Assembly: GCF_038502225.1 (NCBI RefSeq)
Contig: NC_091307.1
Span: forward strand, 23,640,115 to 23,704,114
Length of the DNA: 64,000 bases
Direction: 5' to 3'
Source: Cherax quadricarinatus
Lineage: Eukaryota > Arthropoda > Malacostraca > Decapoda > Parastacidae
Numbering within the stretch: position 1 is the first letter of the stretch; the number at the start of each line of letters is the position of its first letter. Positions 1 through 15,374 of the stretch are shown here, piece after piece. Under the pieces are notes generated by a model. That model did no database searches. It worked only from the letters and a program-made list of their open reading frames with translations, and was not told where the DNA came from. The translations under genes and the position numbers were made by a program.

Positions 1-3000
1 TGTTGTCACATGTGTATCAGTGTAGTCTATGTTGATGCCACATGTGTGTCAGTGTATTATATGTTGATGCCACATGTGTACCAGTGTAGTATATGTTGAT
101 GCCACATGTGTATCAGTGTAGTATATGTTGATGCCAAATGTGTATCAGTGTAGTATATGTTGATACAACATGTGTATCAGTGTAGTATATGTTGATGACA
201 CATGTGTGTCAGTGTACTATATGTTGATGTTATGTGTGTATCAGTGTAGTATATGTTGATGACACGTGTATCAGTGTAGCATATGTTGATGCAAGATGTG
301 TACAAGTGTAGTATATGTTGATGCCACATGTGCATCAGTGTAGTATATGTTGATGCCACATGTGTATCAGTGTAGTATATGTTGATACAACATGTGTATC
401 AGTGTAGTATATGTTGATGACACATGTGTGTCAGTGTAGTATATGTTGATGTTATGTGTGTATCAGTGTAGTATATGTTGATGACACATGTGTATCAGTG
501 TAGCATATGTTGATGCAAGATGTGTACCAGTGTAGTATATGTTGATGCAAGATGTGTACCAGTGTAGTATATGTTGATGCAACATGTGTACCAGTGTAGT
601 ATATGTTAATGCCACATGTGTAGCAGTTTAGTATATGTTGATGCAACATGTGTATCAGTGTAGTATATGTTGATGTCACATGTGTAACAGTTTAGTATAT
701 GTTGATGCCACATGTGTATCAGTGTAGTATATGTTGATGTCACATGTGTGTCAGTGTAGTATATGTTGATGACACATGTGTAACAGTTTAGTATATGTTG
801 ATGCCACATGTGTATCAGTGTAGTATATGTTGATGTCACATGTGTGTCAGTGTAGTATATGTTGATGTCACATGTGTGTCAGTGTAGTATATGTTGATGA
901 CACATGTGTAACAGTTTAGTATATGTTGATGCCACATGTGTATCAGTGTAGTTTATGTTGATGTCACATGTGTGTCAGTGTAGTATATGTTGATGACACA
1001 TGTGTGTCAGTGTAGTATATGCTGACGACACATGTGTATCATTGTAGTATATGTTGATGTCACATGTGTGTCAGTGTAGTATATGTTGATGACACATGTG
1101 TGTCAGTGTAGTATATGTTGATGACACATGTGTGTCAGTGTAGTATATGTTGATGACACATGTGTATCAGTGTAGTATATGTTGATGCCACATGTGTATC
1201 AGTGTAGTATATGTTGATACAACATGTGTATCAGTGTAGTATATGTTGATGACACATGTGTGTCAGTGTAGTATATGTTGATGTTATGTGTGTATCAGTG
1301 TAGTATATGTTGATGACACATGTGTATCAGTGTAGCATATGTTGATGCAAGATGTGTACCAGTGTAGTATATGTTGATGCGAGATGTGTACCAGTGTAGT
1401 ATATGTTGATGCAACATGTGTACCAGTGTAGTGTATGTTGATGCCACATGTGTAGCAGTTTAGTATATGTTGATGCAACATGTGTATCAGTGTAGTATAT
1501 GTTGATGACACATGTGTGTCAGTGTAGTATATGTTGATGACACATGTGTGTCAGTGTAGTATATGTTGATTACACATGTGTATCAGTGTAGTATATGTTG
1601 ATGCCACATGTGTATCAGTGTAGTATATGTTGATGCCACATGAGTATCAGTGTAGTATATGTTGATGACACATGTGTACCAGTGCAGTATATGTTGATGA
1701 CACATGTGTATCAGTGTAGCATATGTTGATGCCACATGTGTATCAGTGTAGCATATGTTGATGCCACATGTGTATCACTAGCATATGTTGATGCCACATG
1801 TGTACCAGTTTAGTATATGTTGAGACACATGTGCACCAGTGTAGTATATGTTGATGCCACTTGTGTACCAGTTTAGTATATGTTGATGACACATGTGTAC
1901 CAGTGTACTATATGTTGATGACACATGTGTGTCAGTGTAGTATATGTTGATGACACATGTGTGTCAGTGTAGAATATGTTGATGCCACATGTGTGTCAGT
2001 GTAGCATATGTTGATGACACATGTGTATCAGTGTAGCATATGTTGATGCCACATGTGTACCAGTGTAGCATATGTTGATGCCGCATGTGTATCAGTGTAG
2101 CATATGTTGATGCCACATGTGTACCAGTTTAGTATATGTTGATGACACATGTGTAGCAGTGTAGTATATGTTGATGACACATGTGTGTCAGTGTAGTATA
2201 TGTTGATGCCACATGAGTATCAGTGTAGCATATGTTGATGCCACATGAGTATCAGTGTAGCATATGTTGATGCCACATGTGTATCAGTGTAGCATATGTT
2301 GATGCCACATGTGTACCAGTTTAGTATATGTTGATGACACATGTGTAGCAGTGTAGTATATGTTTATGACACATGTGTGTCAGTGTAGTATATGTTGATG
2401 ACACATGTGTGTCAGTGTAGTATATGTTGATGCCACATGAGTATCAGTGTAGCATATGTTGATGACACATGCGTATCAGTGTAGTATATGTTGATGCCAC
2501 ATGTGTACAAGTTTAGTATATGTTGATGACACATGTGTGTCAGTGTACCATATGTTGATGACACATGTGTGTCAGTGTTCCATATGTTGATGACACATGT
2601 GTGTCAGTGTAGCATATGTTGATGCCACATGTGTACCAGTGTAGTATATGTTGATGACACATGTGTATCAGTGTAGTATATGTTGATGCCACATGTGTAC
2701 CAGTGTAGTATATGTTGATGACACATGTGTACCAGTGTAGTATATGTTGATGACACATGTGTACCAGTGTAGTATATGTTGATGATACATGTGTACCAGT
2801 GTAGTATATGTTGATGACACATGTGTACCAGTGTAGTATATGTTGATGGCACATGTGTGTCAGTGTAGCATATGTTGATGACACATGTGTACCAGTTTAG
2901 TATATGTTGATGACACATGTGTGTCAGTGTACCATATGTTGATGACACATGTGTGTCAGTGTAGCATATGTTGATGACACATGTGTGTCAGTGTAGTATG

Positions 3001-4268
3001 TGTTGATGCCACATGTGTACCAGTGTAGTATATGTTGATGACGCATGTGTGTCAGTGTAGTATATGTTGATGACACATGTGTACCAGTGTAGTATATGTT
3101 GATGACACATGTGTACCAGTGTAGTATATGTTGATGGCACATGTGTGTCAGTGTAGCATATGTTGATGACACATGTGTACCAGTGTAGTATATGTTGATG
3201 ATACATGTGTGTCATTGTAGTATATGTTGATGACACATGTGTGTCAGTGTAGTATATGTTGATGCCACATATGTGTCAGTGTAGTATATGTTGATGACAC
3301 ATGTGTGTCTGTGTAGTATATGTTGATGACACATGTGTACCAGTGTAGTATATGTTGATGACACTTGTGTACCAGTGCAGTATATGTTGATGACACATGT
3401 GTACCAGTGTAGTATATGTTGATGGCACATGTGTGTCAGTGTAGTATATGTTTATGACACATGTGTACCAGTGTAGTATATGTTGATGACACATGTGTAC
3501 CAGTGTAGTATATGTTGATGACACATGTGTACCAGTGTATTATACGTTGATGGCACATGTGTGTCAGTGTAGTATATGTTTATGACACATGTGTACCAGT
3601 GTAGTATATGTTTATGACACATGTGTACCAGTGTAGTATATGTTGATGACACATGTGTACCAGTGTATTATATGTTGATGGCACATGTGTGTCAGTGTAG
3701 TATATGTTTATGACACATGTGTACCAGTGTAGTATATGTTGATGACACATGTGTACCAGTGCAGTATATGTTGATGACACATGTGTACCAGTGTAGTATA
3801 TGTTGATGGCACATGTGTGTCAGTGTAGTATATGTTTATGACACATGTGTACCAGTGTAGTATATGTTGATGACACATGTGTACCAGTGTAGTATATGTT
3901 GATGACACATGTGTGTCAGTGTAGTATATGTTGATGACTCATGTGTGTCAGTGTAGTATATGTTGATGACACATGTGTACCAGTGCAGTATATGTTGATG
4001 ACACATGTGTACCAGTGTAGTATATGTTGATGACTCATGTGTGTCAGTGTAGTATATGTTGATGACACATGTGTGTCAGTGTAGTATATGTTGATGACAC
4101 ATGTGTACCAGTGCAGTATATGTTGATGACACATGTGTACCAGTGTAGTATATGTTGATGACACATGTGTACCAGTGCAGTATATGTTGATGACACATGT
4201 GTACCAGTGCAGTATATGTTGATGACACATGTGTACCAGTGCAGTATATGTTGATGACACATGTGTGT
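1..4268. repeat. 32-bp satellite array
   Basis: About 133 tandem copies of a 32-bp unit whose core reads TGATGCCACATGTGTATCAG followed by TGTAGTATATGT. Units differ mainly at the CC/GA/TC position after TGATG and at TGTGTATC versus TGTGTGTC versus TGTGTACC. A 4-unit (128-bp) higher-order period is visible around 3450-3910. The block near 450-680 recurs 832 bp (26 units) downstream near 1284-1511. Minus-strand open frames of 60-119 codons occur throughout only because three units make 96 bp without stops. They are not genes. The array continues beyond the left edge. Confidence 0.97.
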
Positions 4269-4757
4269 GTCTCACGGTTGCACTGGGTGATCTACCGTGA
4301 ATGTTTTAATAATATTTCTCCTGGCTCTAGTATATAATCACATTAGTTATATTGCATAAGTAACTCGCATTTAGGAATGACAGTTTAGACGGTGTTGTCT
4401 ACACTTTCATCTTTAAGAGTGAGTTATTTGTGGACTCTGACAGCCACGGTGTGCCATGACCAAGCTGCGATGCTGTGTTTGACAGATGAAACTGATTCAC
4501 CAGTCTGTTGGGGTATTCACCCTGTGTTCGACGCACACACACACACTATGCAAAATCACTATTCAGGTTGCCATCTTAGCTAACTAATAGCACGGTTAGT
4601 CGTAGTCTTCTAGGATGAGTCAACCGTCATGTTACGGGGTAACCAGGTGCTGCGGCCTTTTGATGTTTCAGAGAAAGATTCTCTGGCCTGGTCAAGGTTA
4701 CCTCTTTTCTGGGAACACCTCAGACCTTAACACATTTTGTTGTGTCACCTCACCAAC

Positions 4758-4840
4758 TAACTTATTGTGCACCCCACAGCTCATCCTGTGAACGGTAGTT
4801 CAGTAAAGCGAGATTACAGAGGTCACAATGGGTGTTTGTC
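4758..4840 (-). mobile_element. 3'-end fragment of an RNase-H LINE (I-like family 2)
   Basis: On the minus strand it reads CCATTGTG, ACCTCTGTAATC, then ACCGTTCACAGGATGAG and GGGGTGCACAATAA. This matches the 3' terminal segment of the element at 39430-40985. It is a short, diverged, non-coding fragment. Confidence 0.6.
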
Positions 4841-4983
4841 AGACTCCTCACTGACCATTATTACATCACCAGATAGAAAAACTAGTCATTTCATGTTTGA
4901 CACTTCGTACAGTTAACGTACACAGTAAGGTGTGACGCTCTCGTGCCTCTGGCTGGCTCACACCTTCCTCAGACCTGTAGTAA

Positions 4984-5100
4984 TGTGTACTGTTCCAGCC
5001 ACAGTATTTGTGAATTTTCTAGCCACGGTATTTGTGAATTGTTCCACCCACGGTAATTATGAATTGTTCCAGTCACGGTACTGTGACTTTTGTTCCTATA
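4984..5100 (+). repeat. about 25-bp tandem repeat, PLE-tail-like
   Basis: Four imperfect units of TTCCAGCCACGGTATTTGTG followed by AATTG. The same GTTCCAGTCACGGTATTGTG string is present once in the Penelope-like tail at 44887-44907, so this may be a tandemly amplified tail of that family. The assignment is inferred from the shared string only. Confidence 0.5.
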
Positions 5101-5637
5101 AGTTGTGTTACAATGGTTCTCTCACATGTCCATTACTTGGAGTACACCTGGCATTTATCTTCATTAATTTTCATTATCCATCTTTAGCTACATAAGTTTT
5201 TTTTTTAATCACCCTTTTCTTACAGTGATTTTTATTTCTTAATTTACATGTTTCAAAACATGTTTGTATATATTTATATCGATTCAGGAAGGTCATAGCA
5301 ACGCTCTTCTTGCCGACTAAGACAAGCGAAAATTTGTGTATGCAATAATTTCGCAAAAATCATTCTGAAACTAACGAAAAAAATATATTTCATTGTGTTT
5401 GTTTATTATTAAATTACTGTAAACTTATATAAAATGTATTTAGTTGAATTAGGCTAAATTAAAGTGCGCTTGTTATAATAGGGTCAGGTAAGTTTTCTAA
5501 GGTTCTTTTGGTATAAAATTATTTTTTTTTCATTAACATAAATGAAAAATATATCTTTAAACATATAAGAGAAAATTTTAGAAAAGACTTAATTTTAAAT
5601 GAGTTCTTGCTAACTGACCAGTTTTACTTATTCTGCA

Positions 5638-5638
<1 letters not shown>

Positions 5639-5723
<85 letters not shown>

Positions 5724-5727
5724 TATG
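5639..5727. repeat. (TA)n microsatellite
   Basis: Nearly perfect TA dinucleotide run directly abutting the 5' end of the family B LINE fragment. Confidence 0.98.
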
Positions 5728-6400
5728 ACAGGATGGATAATGAGAACCTTCAAAACGAGGGATGCCAAGCCCTTGATGACACTCTTCAGGTCACTTGTTC
5801 TATCTAGGCTGGAATATTGCTGCACACTAACAGCACCTTTCAAGGCAGGTGAAATTGCTGACCTAGAAAATGTACAGAGAACCTTCACGGCGCGCATAAC
5901 GGAGATAAAACACCTCAATTACTGGGAGCGCTTGAGGTTCCTAAACCTGTATTCCCTGGAACGCAGGCGGGAGAGATACATGATTATATACACCTGGAAA
6001 ATCCTAGAGGGACTAGTACCGAACTTGCACACGAAAATCACTCACTACGAAAGCAAAAGACTTGGAAGACGATGCAACATCCCCCCAATGAAAAGCAGGG
6101 GCGTCACTAGCACGTTAAGAGACCATACAATAAGTGTCAGGGGCCCGAGACTGTTCAACTGCCTCCCAGCATACATAAGGGGGATTACCAACAGACCCCT
6201 GGCAGTCTTCAAGCTGGCACTGGACAAGCACCTAAAGTCGGTTCCTGACCAGCCGGGCTGTGGCTCGTACGTTGGTTTGCGTGCAGCCAGCAGTAACAGC
6301 CTGGTTGATCAGGCTCTGATCCACCAGGAGGCCTGGTCACAGACCGGGCCGCGGGGGCGTTGACCCCCGGAATTCTCTCCAGGTAAACTCCAGGTAATAG
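5725..6400 (+). mobile_element. LINE family B, 3' fragment (copy 1), RT C-terminal region
   Basis: Encodes the last roughly 210 residues of the family B ORF2 in one open frame (5725-6363): the region after the RT active site with LSRLEYCC, HLNYWERL, SLERRRERYMI and RLFNCLPAYI. It is nearly identical to 54150-54800. The frame reads slightly past the usual stop into the 3' UTR. The 3' UTR ends with the short tail repeat CCAGGTAAACTCCAGGTAAT. There is no catalytic YADD/FADD box in this fragment, so it cannot act alone. Confidence 0.9.
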
Positions 6401-6520
6401 TTTATACATATATATAATATATATATATAATATATATATATATAAAATATATATATATATATATATATACATACATATATACACTAAAAGATATTAATAA
6501 AAAATCAAAACACATGTAAA

Positions 6521-6598
<78 letters not shown>
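6400..6598. repeat. TA-rich microsatellite tracts
   Basis: Two imperfect (TA)n tracts (about 6400-6480 and 6523-6598) separated by the 40-bp flank shared with 7392-7437. Confidence 0.9.
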
Positions 6599-7394
<796 letters not shown>

Positions 7395-7437
7395 TAAAAG
7401 ATATTAATAAAAAATCAAAACACATGTAAATTCATTT

Positions 7438-7744
7438 TTTCACTATAGGAAAATCATTGTGGTGAGGAAAGTGCAGAAGAGTGAGTGTGATCTAAGATGG
7501 TGCGGATGTAAGTAACTTGCGGACGCTAGGAAAGTGAAGGAGGGTGTTACCTCACTGTCAGGTCCGGGACCTAACAAGCCAGTCATTCATTGTATGTTGT
7601 TCAAGTCATTCACTGAGGCGAGGAGTCAGGAACTCTGCCTCGACCCTCCTCAAACACAACTGGCACAGTACAACTCGGTAAGTACAATCACGTTCCATGT
7701 GCAATGTGCGATGATTTTTTTTAATATTGTAGTATACCTGTTAC
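7438..7744. other. no gene seen
   Basis: Unique-looking sequence. The 112-codon frame starting at 7534 runs into a SINE and has no recognisable domain, so I do not call it. Confidence 0.5.
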
Positions 7745-7971
7745 ATAACTGCACTGTAAATAGAGCGTTCCTCTCACAACCGAAGGATCCAGAGTTCGAT
7801 TTCCGGGATGTGTGGGACTTGTTGGATAAGTCTCCTCACACCCGCTGCCCCTGCTTACATATCAGTCAATAGGTACCTGGGTGTCTGTCGACTGATGTAG
7901 GTGGTATCTTCTCTGCTGGGAGGTGTATACCTTAGATATACCCGGCATGGGAAATGAAGATATACTGTGTT

Positions 7972-7976
<5 letters not shown>
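7745..7976 (+). mobile_element. tRNA-derived SINE, degraded head
   Basis: Contains a B-box-like AGAGTTCGATTTCCGG about 50 bp into the element. It is followed by a body with GTCTCCTCACACCCGCTGCC and AATAGGTACCTGGGTGTC, and it ends in a (TTA)n tail at 7977-8033. The same body appears in the minus-strand copy at 55225-55415. The A box is poorly preserved. A tRNA-like head, a unique body and a simple trinucleotide tail are standard SINE architecture. Confidence 0.7.

Positions 7977-8033
<57 letters not shown>
7977..8033. repeat. (TTA)n microsatellite, SINE tail
   Basis: Uninterrupted TTA repeats directly following the SINE body. Confidence 0.95.
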
Positions 8034-8035
<2 letters not shown>

Positions 8036-8049
8036 TCTGAAATAATTTA

Positions 8050-8220
8050 ACAATTAGGGTCACACACGGACAGTGTATATGCTCTGAGAAGTGTATTTCT
8101 CTCTTTATATACACTGAGAGATGTGTATCAGTATATATCCAGTGAGATGTGTTTATCAGTGTACATGCATCCACTGAGAGGTGTTTGTCTTAAGTGTACA
8201 TACACTGACAACACCTGACA
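8050..8220. repeat. degenerate short repeats of a TGTATATACACTGAGAGATG type
   Basis: Several diverged units of the form ACACTGAGAGATGTGTATC alternate with TATATA stretches. A similar degenerate series occurs at 36200-36450 and 36840-37160. Confidence 0.5.
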
Positions 8221-8386
8221 ACAAGATGAACATCCGTGTAGATAGTAGGAGAGAACACGTTCTTCAAGTACTGTACTTGCACGTTCTGGGAAGGTGTAAG
8301 AGAAAGCCAGGGTGACGGGGGTGAGACTGGAGCGAACGAGGATGTGAAAGGAAACGTGAAGGAAAAGGTTTGAGGAAAAAAAGAGA

Positions 8387-8392
<6 letters not shown>

Positions 8393-8456
<64 letters not shown>
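8393..8456. repeat. (GA)n microsatellite
   Basis: Perfect GA run. Confidence 0.97.
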
Positions 8457-8458
<2 letters not shown>

Positions 8459-8606
8459 ATAAACCTCAGACCTACCGGCACGCTAGGCTTAAATAAAACA
8501 AGTCTTACAATTGAGACTCAACCCTTGGTCTACCTGCCTCCATACATGGGTTACCCATTTCCCAGTACCCCAATGGACTGGGGACTTTTGTCTCGCTCAA
8601 GGCCAC

Positions 8607-8726
<120 letters not shown>

Positions 8727-8735
8727 ATACATGTC

Positions 8736-9064
8736 AAGGCTTCGTGGTGGAGCAGGGCCTGATCAGTCAGGCTGTTACACACAAACCGACGTAAGAACCA
8801 CAGCCCGGCTGATCAGGTACTGACTTTAGGTGCCTGTCCTGCTCCCTCTTGAAGACAGCCAGGGGTCTATTGGTAATCCCCTTTATGTATGCTGGGAGGC
8901 TGTTGAACAGTCTTGGGCCACTGACATTTATTGTGTTGTCTCTTAGCGTACTCATGGCCTCCCTTCTTTTCACTCGGCACCGCGTGCCGAGTCTTTTGCT
9001 TTCATAGGGAGTGATTTCCGTGTGCAGATTTGGGACTAGTTCCTCTAAGTTTTCTAAGTACATG
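8736..9064 (-). pseudogene. old LINE family B 3' fragment
   Basis: The minus-strand frame 8767-9063 encodes NLEELVPNLHTEITPYESKR and RLFNSLPAYIKGITNRPLAV, homologous to the family B C-terminus but with many substitutions and a small deletion. It is truncated 5' at about 9064, before the RT core, and is a clearly older copy than those at 5.7 and 6.6 kb. Confidence 0.85.
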
Positions 9065-9479
9065 TAATGATCACTGGTGTGAGTGTAATGTAGCTGTGAA
9101 CAACTGCTGGATGATGGCTTCAGTGGTGTTCAACACTCGCCATTAATTCAGAAAAAAATGCAATCAATGACAATAGCTTGAAGAAAGTACTGAGTGGGTT
9201 GCAGAAAGTACGTAGGAGACTCTTATTGTAACCTTCACAGTCCAGTGGTGGTGTAGAGTAGCACCTGTGAGACACCACGTTCCAATCATGACCTTTCCTT
9301 GAAAAATTTAACAGTATAATCAAGGCAAATGGAACAAGGGGTCGAGGAAAACGAAAATGAAAAGGGGAAGGGTACATTCTTTTTGTTCGTAAGGAAAAGG
9401 GGGACATGTGTTCTGAATTGATTCTTAGTTGTATGATGACCACACACCGTGAAGTGTTTGGTCACATAACTAACGTTTC
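9065..9479. other. no gene seen
   Basis: No domain, splice-flanked exon or tandem structure is recognisable. Confidence 0.5.
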
Positions 9480-10091
9480 CCTTGTATTCACCTATTTGTG
9501 GTTGCAAGAGTCGCGTCTTAGCTCTTGGCCTTTCTACTAGCCGCTTGGCAGATGCACTCCTCCCCCCAAGCCTCATGGATCATATTGTGCTTTTTCTTAA
9601 AATTATATATGAAACCTGCCTCCATTACTATTTCCTCGGGGCCATTTCACTTCCTGATCACAATGAGATTGAAAAAATACTTCCTGACATCCCTGTAGCT
9701 CATGTGTGCGTTTACTTTCCAGCTGTGCCCCCAAGTACCTGTTTCCAGCCTCTCAAACAGCCTGTCAGTGTTTACCCTATTAATTCCTATAAGTATTATG
9801 TATTTTGATACGTCTTTCCTGGCTGTTCTGTCCTCCAGTGTCTTTAGATTAAATTTCGTTAGCGTTTCTTCGTAACTCGTACCTCCTAGTACTGGAACAA
9901 ACCTCATTACTTCTGCTCTTTCTCTAGTTTCTTAACGTGATTTTTCAGGTGTGGATACCATGCTGGTGCTGCATACTCCAAGAGGGGACTGACATATGTT
10001 GTATAAAGGGTCTGGAATGACTCTTTGTTGAGATTCCTGAAGGCCAACCAGATTTGCAGAGGAGCATTGGCTGCAGAGGTTATTCGGTTGA

Positions 10092-10232
10092 TTCAAAGTT
10101 TATTCTCTATAAAGATTACAATGTTGAATTTACAGAATTTGGTTGTTGTGTGGTTTACATGTAGTTAAATAATGATTACAGAGTGTACCACTAGAACGCC
10201 TAGCATGGCTAGGCATTTCGGGCCTCTGGCAA
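10092..10232 (-). mobile_element. nested 3' end of another non-LTR element
   Basis: It interrupts the CR1-like copy. On the minus strand it starts GCCCGAAATGCCTAGCCATG, includes TAGTGGTACACTCTGTAATC and terminates in AATAAACTTTGAAT. It is non-coding. I recognise it as a dispersed decapod repeat but cannot name its family from this fragment. Confidence 0.6.
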
Positions 10233-10847
10233 TATGCAAGGTGTTAAGCTGGCTCCTAGTTCTTTCTGAGTGATCTCTGCAGCCTCTCTCCTCCGAATCT
10301 ATACTCCATGTTCGGTCTTCTTGCCCCTTCCCCAGTCTTCATAAGTTTGCATTTGCCGAAGATGAATTCAAGCAAGCACTTATCTGTCCAATCTTGCAAT
10401 TTGTCCAAATTAATTTGTAGCTTTTCTGTCATGTTTTTATTTTCCTCATCACTATAACATCGTCAGAAAACAGCGATACATTTGATTCGGTCCCATCTAA
10501 AATGTTATTCACATAAACCAGAATCTCCACTTGTCACTTCTTCCCATTCTGACGTGTCTTCCCTGACAATCACTCGTTGCTTCCTTTCCCTAAGGTAGTC
10601 TTTGGCCAGCCTCAGTACGTTACCTGTCATTCCTTTTTGTACCTCATGTTCTCCCCCCCCCCCATAATGCCTTCTTGCAGTGTAAGAAAATATAATCTAC
10701 CCATATGATTCTGTTACTTTGTCATAGAACTCCAAAAGGATTTGCCATCTCTGGAACCCGTGCTGGTTATCGTTTATGAAAACACGTCTCTCCGAGTGTT
10801 CTGCTACTCTCTTGATAATCTCCATTGCCTTGCATGGTATGCATGCC

Positions 10848-10867
10848 TGCCTGTCTGTCTGTCTGCC

Positions 10868-10934
<67 letters not shown>

Positions 10935-10935
10935 G
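10848..10935. repeat. (CTGT)n microsatellite
   Basis: Tetranucleotide run inside the decayed LINE. The open frames rich in CLSV/TDRQ are artefacts of it. Confidence 0.97.
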
Positions 10936-11390
10936 TCTCCTTAAATACAGAGACTACATTCGCTGTTTTCCAGATTTCTGGCAACTGCCCTGTATCCATT
11001 GACTTGTCGTAGAAAGTAGTTAGTGATTCAGATAGTGTTCTGCTCCCTCACGCAGAATACATGGTGACATCTTATCAGGTTCCATTGCCTTTAATGGATC
11101 CATGTCCAATAGAGTTTCTTTACCTTTTCCCTTTGTTGTGAGGTTGTGGGTTCATGGTGTCCAGTACCTGTCAGTACACCCTAGGCTTTCTGGTATTGTC
11201 ACAGTTTCCACTGCAAAGATCTCTTCAAGACATCTTCAGACCACTTGATTAACACTTCACAGATTTCTTTCTTAGTTTTTCGTGAACTCCTCCTTAACCA
11301 ATGGATTTACTTGGATTTTTACTGTCATCTTTTGTCTGATGTAGCTGAGAAGTAGTTTTGGTTCAGACTTGACCTTTGCTGCTATGTCAT

Positions 11391-11413
11391 TGTGTGTGTG
11401 TGTGTGTGTGTGT
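11391..11413. repeat. (TG)n between LINE copies 0 and 1
   Basis: Short TG run joining the 5' end of one family A LINE to the 3' tail of the next. Confidence 0.95.
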
Positions 11414-13265
<1,852 letters not shown>

Positions 13266-14453
13266 TACTCACCTAGTTGTACTCATCTAGTTGAGGTTGC
13301 GGGGGTCGAGTCCAAACTCCTGGCCCCGCCTCTTCATTGGTCGCTACTAGGTCACTCTCCCTGAAACGTGTGCTTTATCATACCTCTGCTTAAAGCTATG
13401 TATGGATCCTGCCTCTACATCGCTTCCCAAACTATTCCACTTCCTGACTACTCTGTGGCTGAAGAAATACTTCCTAACATCCCTGTGATTCATCTGTGTC
13501 TTCAACTTCCAACTGTGTCCCCTTGTTACTGTGTCCCATCTCTGGAACATCCTGTCTTTGTCCACCTTGTCAATTCCTCTCAGTATTTTGTATGTCGTTA
13601 TCATGTCCCCCCTATCTCTCCTGTCCTCCAGTGTCGTCAGGTTGATTTCCCTTAACCTCTTCTCGTAGGACATACCTCTTAGCTCTGGAATTAGTCTTGT
13701 TGCAAACCTTTGCACTTTCTCTAGTTTCTTTACGTGCTTGGCTAGATGTGGGTTCCAGACTGGTGCCGCATACTTCAATATGGGCCTAACGTACACGGTG
13801 TACAGAGTCCTGAACGATTCCTTATTAAGATGTCGGAATGTTGTTCTGAGGTTTGCTAGGCGCCCATATGCTGCAGCAGTTATTTGGTTGATGTGCGCTT
13901 CAGGAGATGTGCCTGGTGTTATACTCACCCCAAGATCTTTTTCCTTGAGTGAGGTTTGTAGTCTCTGGCCCCCTAGACTGTACTCCGTCTGCGGTCTTCT
14001 TTGCCCTTCCCCAATCTTCACGACTTTGGACTTGGTGGGGTTGAACTCCAGGAGCCAATTGCTGGACCAGATCTGCAGCCTGTCCAGATCCCTTTGTAGT
14101 TCTGCCTGGTCTTCGATCGAATGAATTCTTCTCATCAACTTCACGTCATCTGCAAACAGGGACACTTCGGAGTCTATTCCTTCCGGCATGTCGTTCACAA
14201 ATACGAGAAACAGCACTGGTCCTAGGACTGACCCCTGTGGGACCCCGCTGGTCACAGGTGCCCACTCTGACACTTCGCCACGTACCATGACTCGTTGCTG
14301 TCTTCCTGACAAGTATTCCCTGATCTATTGTAGTGCCTTCCCTGTTATCCCTGCTTGGTCCTCCAGTTTTTGTACTAATCTCTTGCAGTCCAAGAAATTG
14401 CAATCCACCCACCACTCTCTTGTCTTATTGCTGTCACCATGTCATCGAACTCC

Positions 14454-14455
<2 letters not shown>
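13266..14455 (-). pseudogene. CR1-like LINE family A, copy 2
   Basis: The frame 13347-14312 encodes the RT from just before motif B to the C-terminus. Upstream there is a nonsense codon (TAG on the minus strand at 14325-14327, replacing the Trp of LQWI). A 27-bp in-frame deletion lies near 14373, apparently between short CTCTTG repeats. Motif A is lost. The 5' end stops at (TG)n at 14456 and the 3' tail is followed by (TG)n. Confidence 0.9.

Positions 14456-14503
<48 letters not shown>
14456..14503. repeat. (TG)n microsatellite
   Basis: TG run linking LINE copies 2 and 3. Confidence 0.96.
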
Positions 14504-14506
<3 letters not shown>

Positions 14507-15335
14507 CACCTAGTTGTACTCACCTAGTTGAGGTTGCGGGGGTCGAGTCCGAGCTCCTGGCCCCGCCTCTTCACTGATCGCTACTAGGTCACTCTCCCTG
14601 AGCCGTGAGCTTTATCATACCTCTGCTTAAAGCTATGTATGGATCCTGCCTCCACTACATCGCTTCCCAAACTATTCCACTTACTGACTACTCTGTGGCT
14701 GAAGAAATACTTCCTAACATCCCTGTGATTCATCTGTGTCTTCAGCTTCCAACTGTGTCCCCTTGTTACTGTGTCCAATCTCTGGAACATCCTGTCTTTG
14801 TCCACCTTGTCAATTCCTCTCAGTATTTTGTATGTCGTTATCATGTCCCCCCTATCTCTCCTGTCCTCCAGTGTCGTCAGGTTGATTTCCCTTAACCTCT
14901 CCTCGTAGGACATACCTCTTAGCTCTGGGACTAGTCTTGTTGCAAACCTTTGCACTTTCTCTAGTTTCTTCACGTGCTTGGCTAGGTGTGGGTTCCAAAC
15001 TGGTGCCGCATACTCCAATATGGGCCTAACGTACACGGTGTACAGGGTCCTGAATGATTCCTTATTAAGATGTCGGAATGCTGTTCTGAGGTTTGCTAGG
15101 CGCCCATATGCTGCAGCAGTTATTTGGTTGATGTGCGCTTCAAGAGATGTGCCTGGTGTTATACTCACCCCAAGATCTTTTTCATTGAGTGAGGTTTGTA
15201 GTCTCTGACCCCCTAGACTGTACTCCGTCTGCGGCCTTCTTTGCCCTTCCCCAATCTTCATGACTTTGCACTTGGTGGGATTGAACTCCAGGAGCCAATT
15301 GCTGGACCAGGTCTGCAGCCTGTCCAGATCCCTTT
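14504..15335 (-). mobile_element. CR1-like LINE family A, copy 3 (3' fragment)
   Basis: Open from 14584 to beyond its 5' junction. It encodes only the post-catalytic part (QRDLDRLQTWSSNWLLEFNP onward). It is truncated 5' exactly at (TG)n at 15336, and its 3' tail joins the (TG)n of copy 2. Confidence 0.9.
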
Positions 15336-15366
<31 letters not shown>

Positions 15367-15374
15367 CGTGCGTG
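15336..15374. repeat. (TG)n(CG)n microsatellite
   Basis: TG run ending in CGCGCGCG, linking copy 3 to the older copy 4. Confidence 0.95.

Larger units (their letters stand above)
4269..5638. other. non-coding stretch, no gene seen
   Basis: Low-repeat sequence after the satellite. The small open frames here have no recognisable domain or splice context. It contains two transposon relics (listed separately at 4758-4840 and 4984-5100) and becomes very AT-rich from about 5180 onward. Confidence 0.6.
9480..11390 (-). pseudogene. decayed CR1-like LINE (family A relative, copy 0)
   Basis: The minus-strand fragment 9647-9907 reads SYEETLTKFNLKTLEDR and HMSYRDVRKYFF, clearly related to the family A C-terminus. 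Upstream RT segments follow through about 11390, all with frameshifts. It is interrupted by an unrelated LINE 3' end (10092-10232) and by a CTGT microsatellite (10848-10935). The 5' end abuts (TG)n at 11391. Confidence 0.8.

Noticed and set aside
1..4268. CRISPR-like regular repeats
   Set aside because: The units are directly contiguous with no spacers, and the genome is eukaryotic. This is a satellite.
7534..7872. 112-codon frame as a host gene
   Set aside because: Its second half lies in a tRNA-derived SINE and the first half has no domain or conservation signal.
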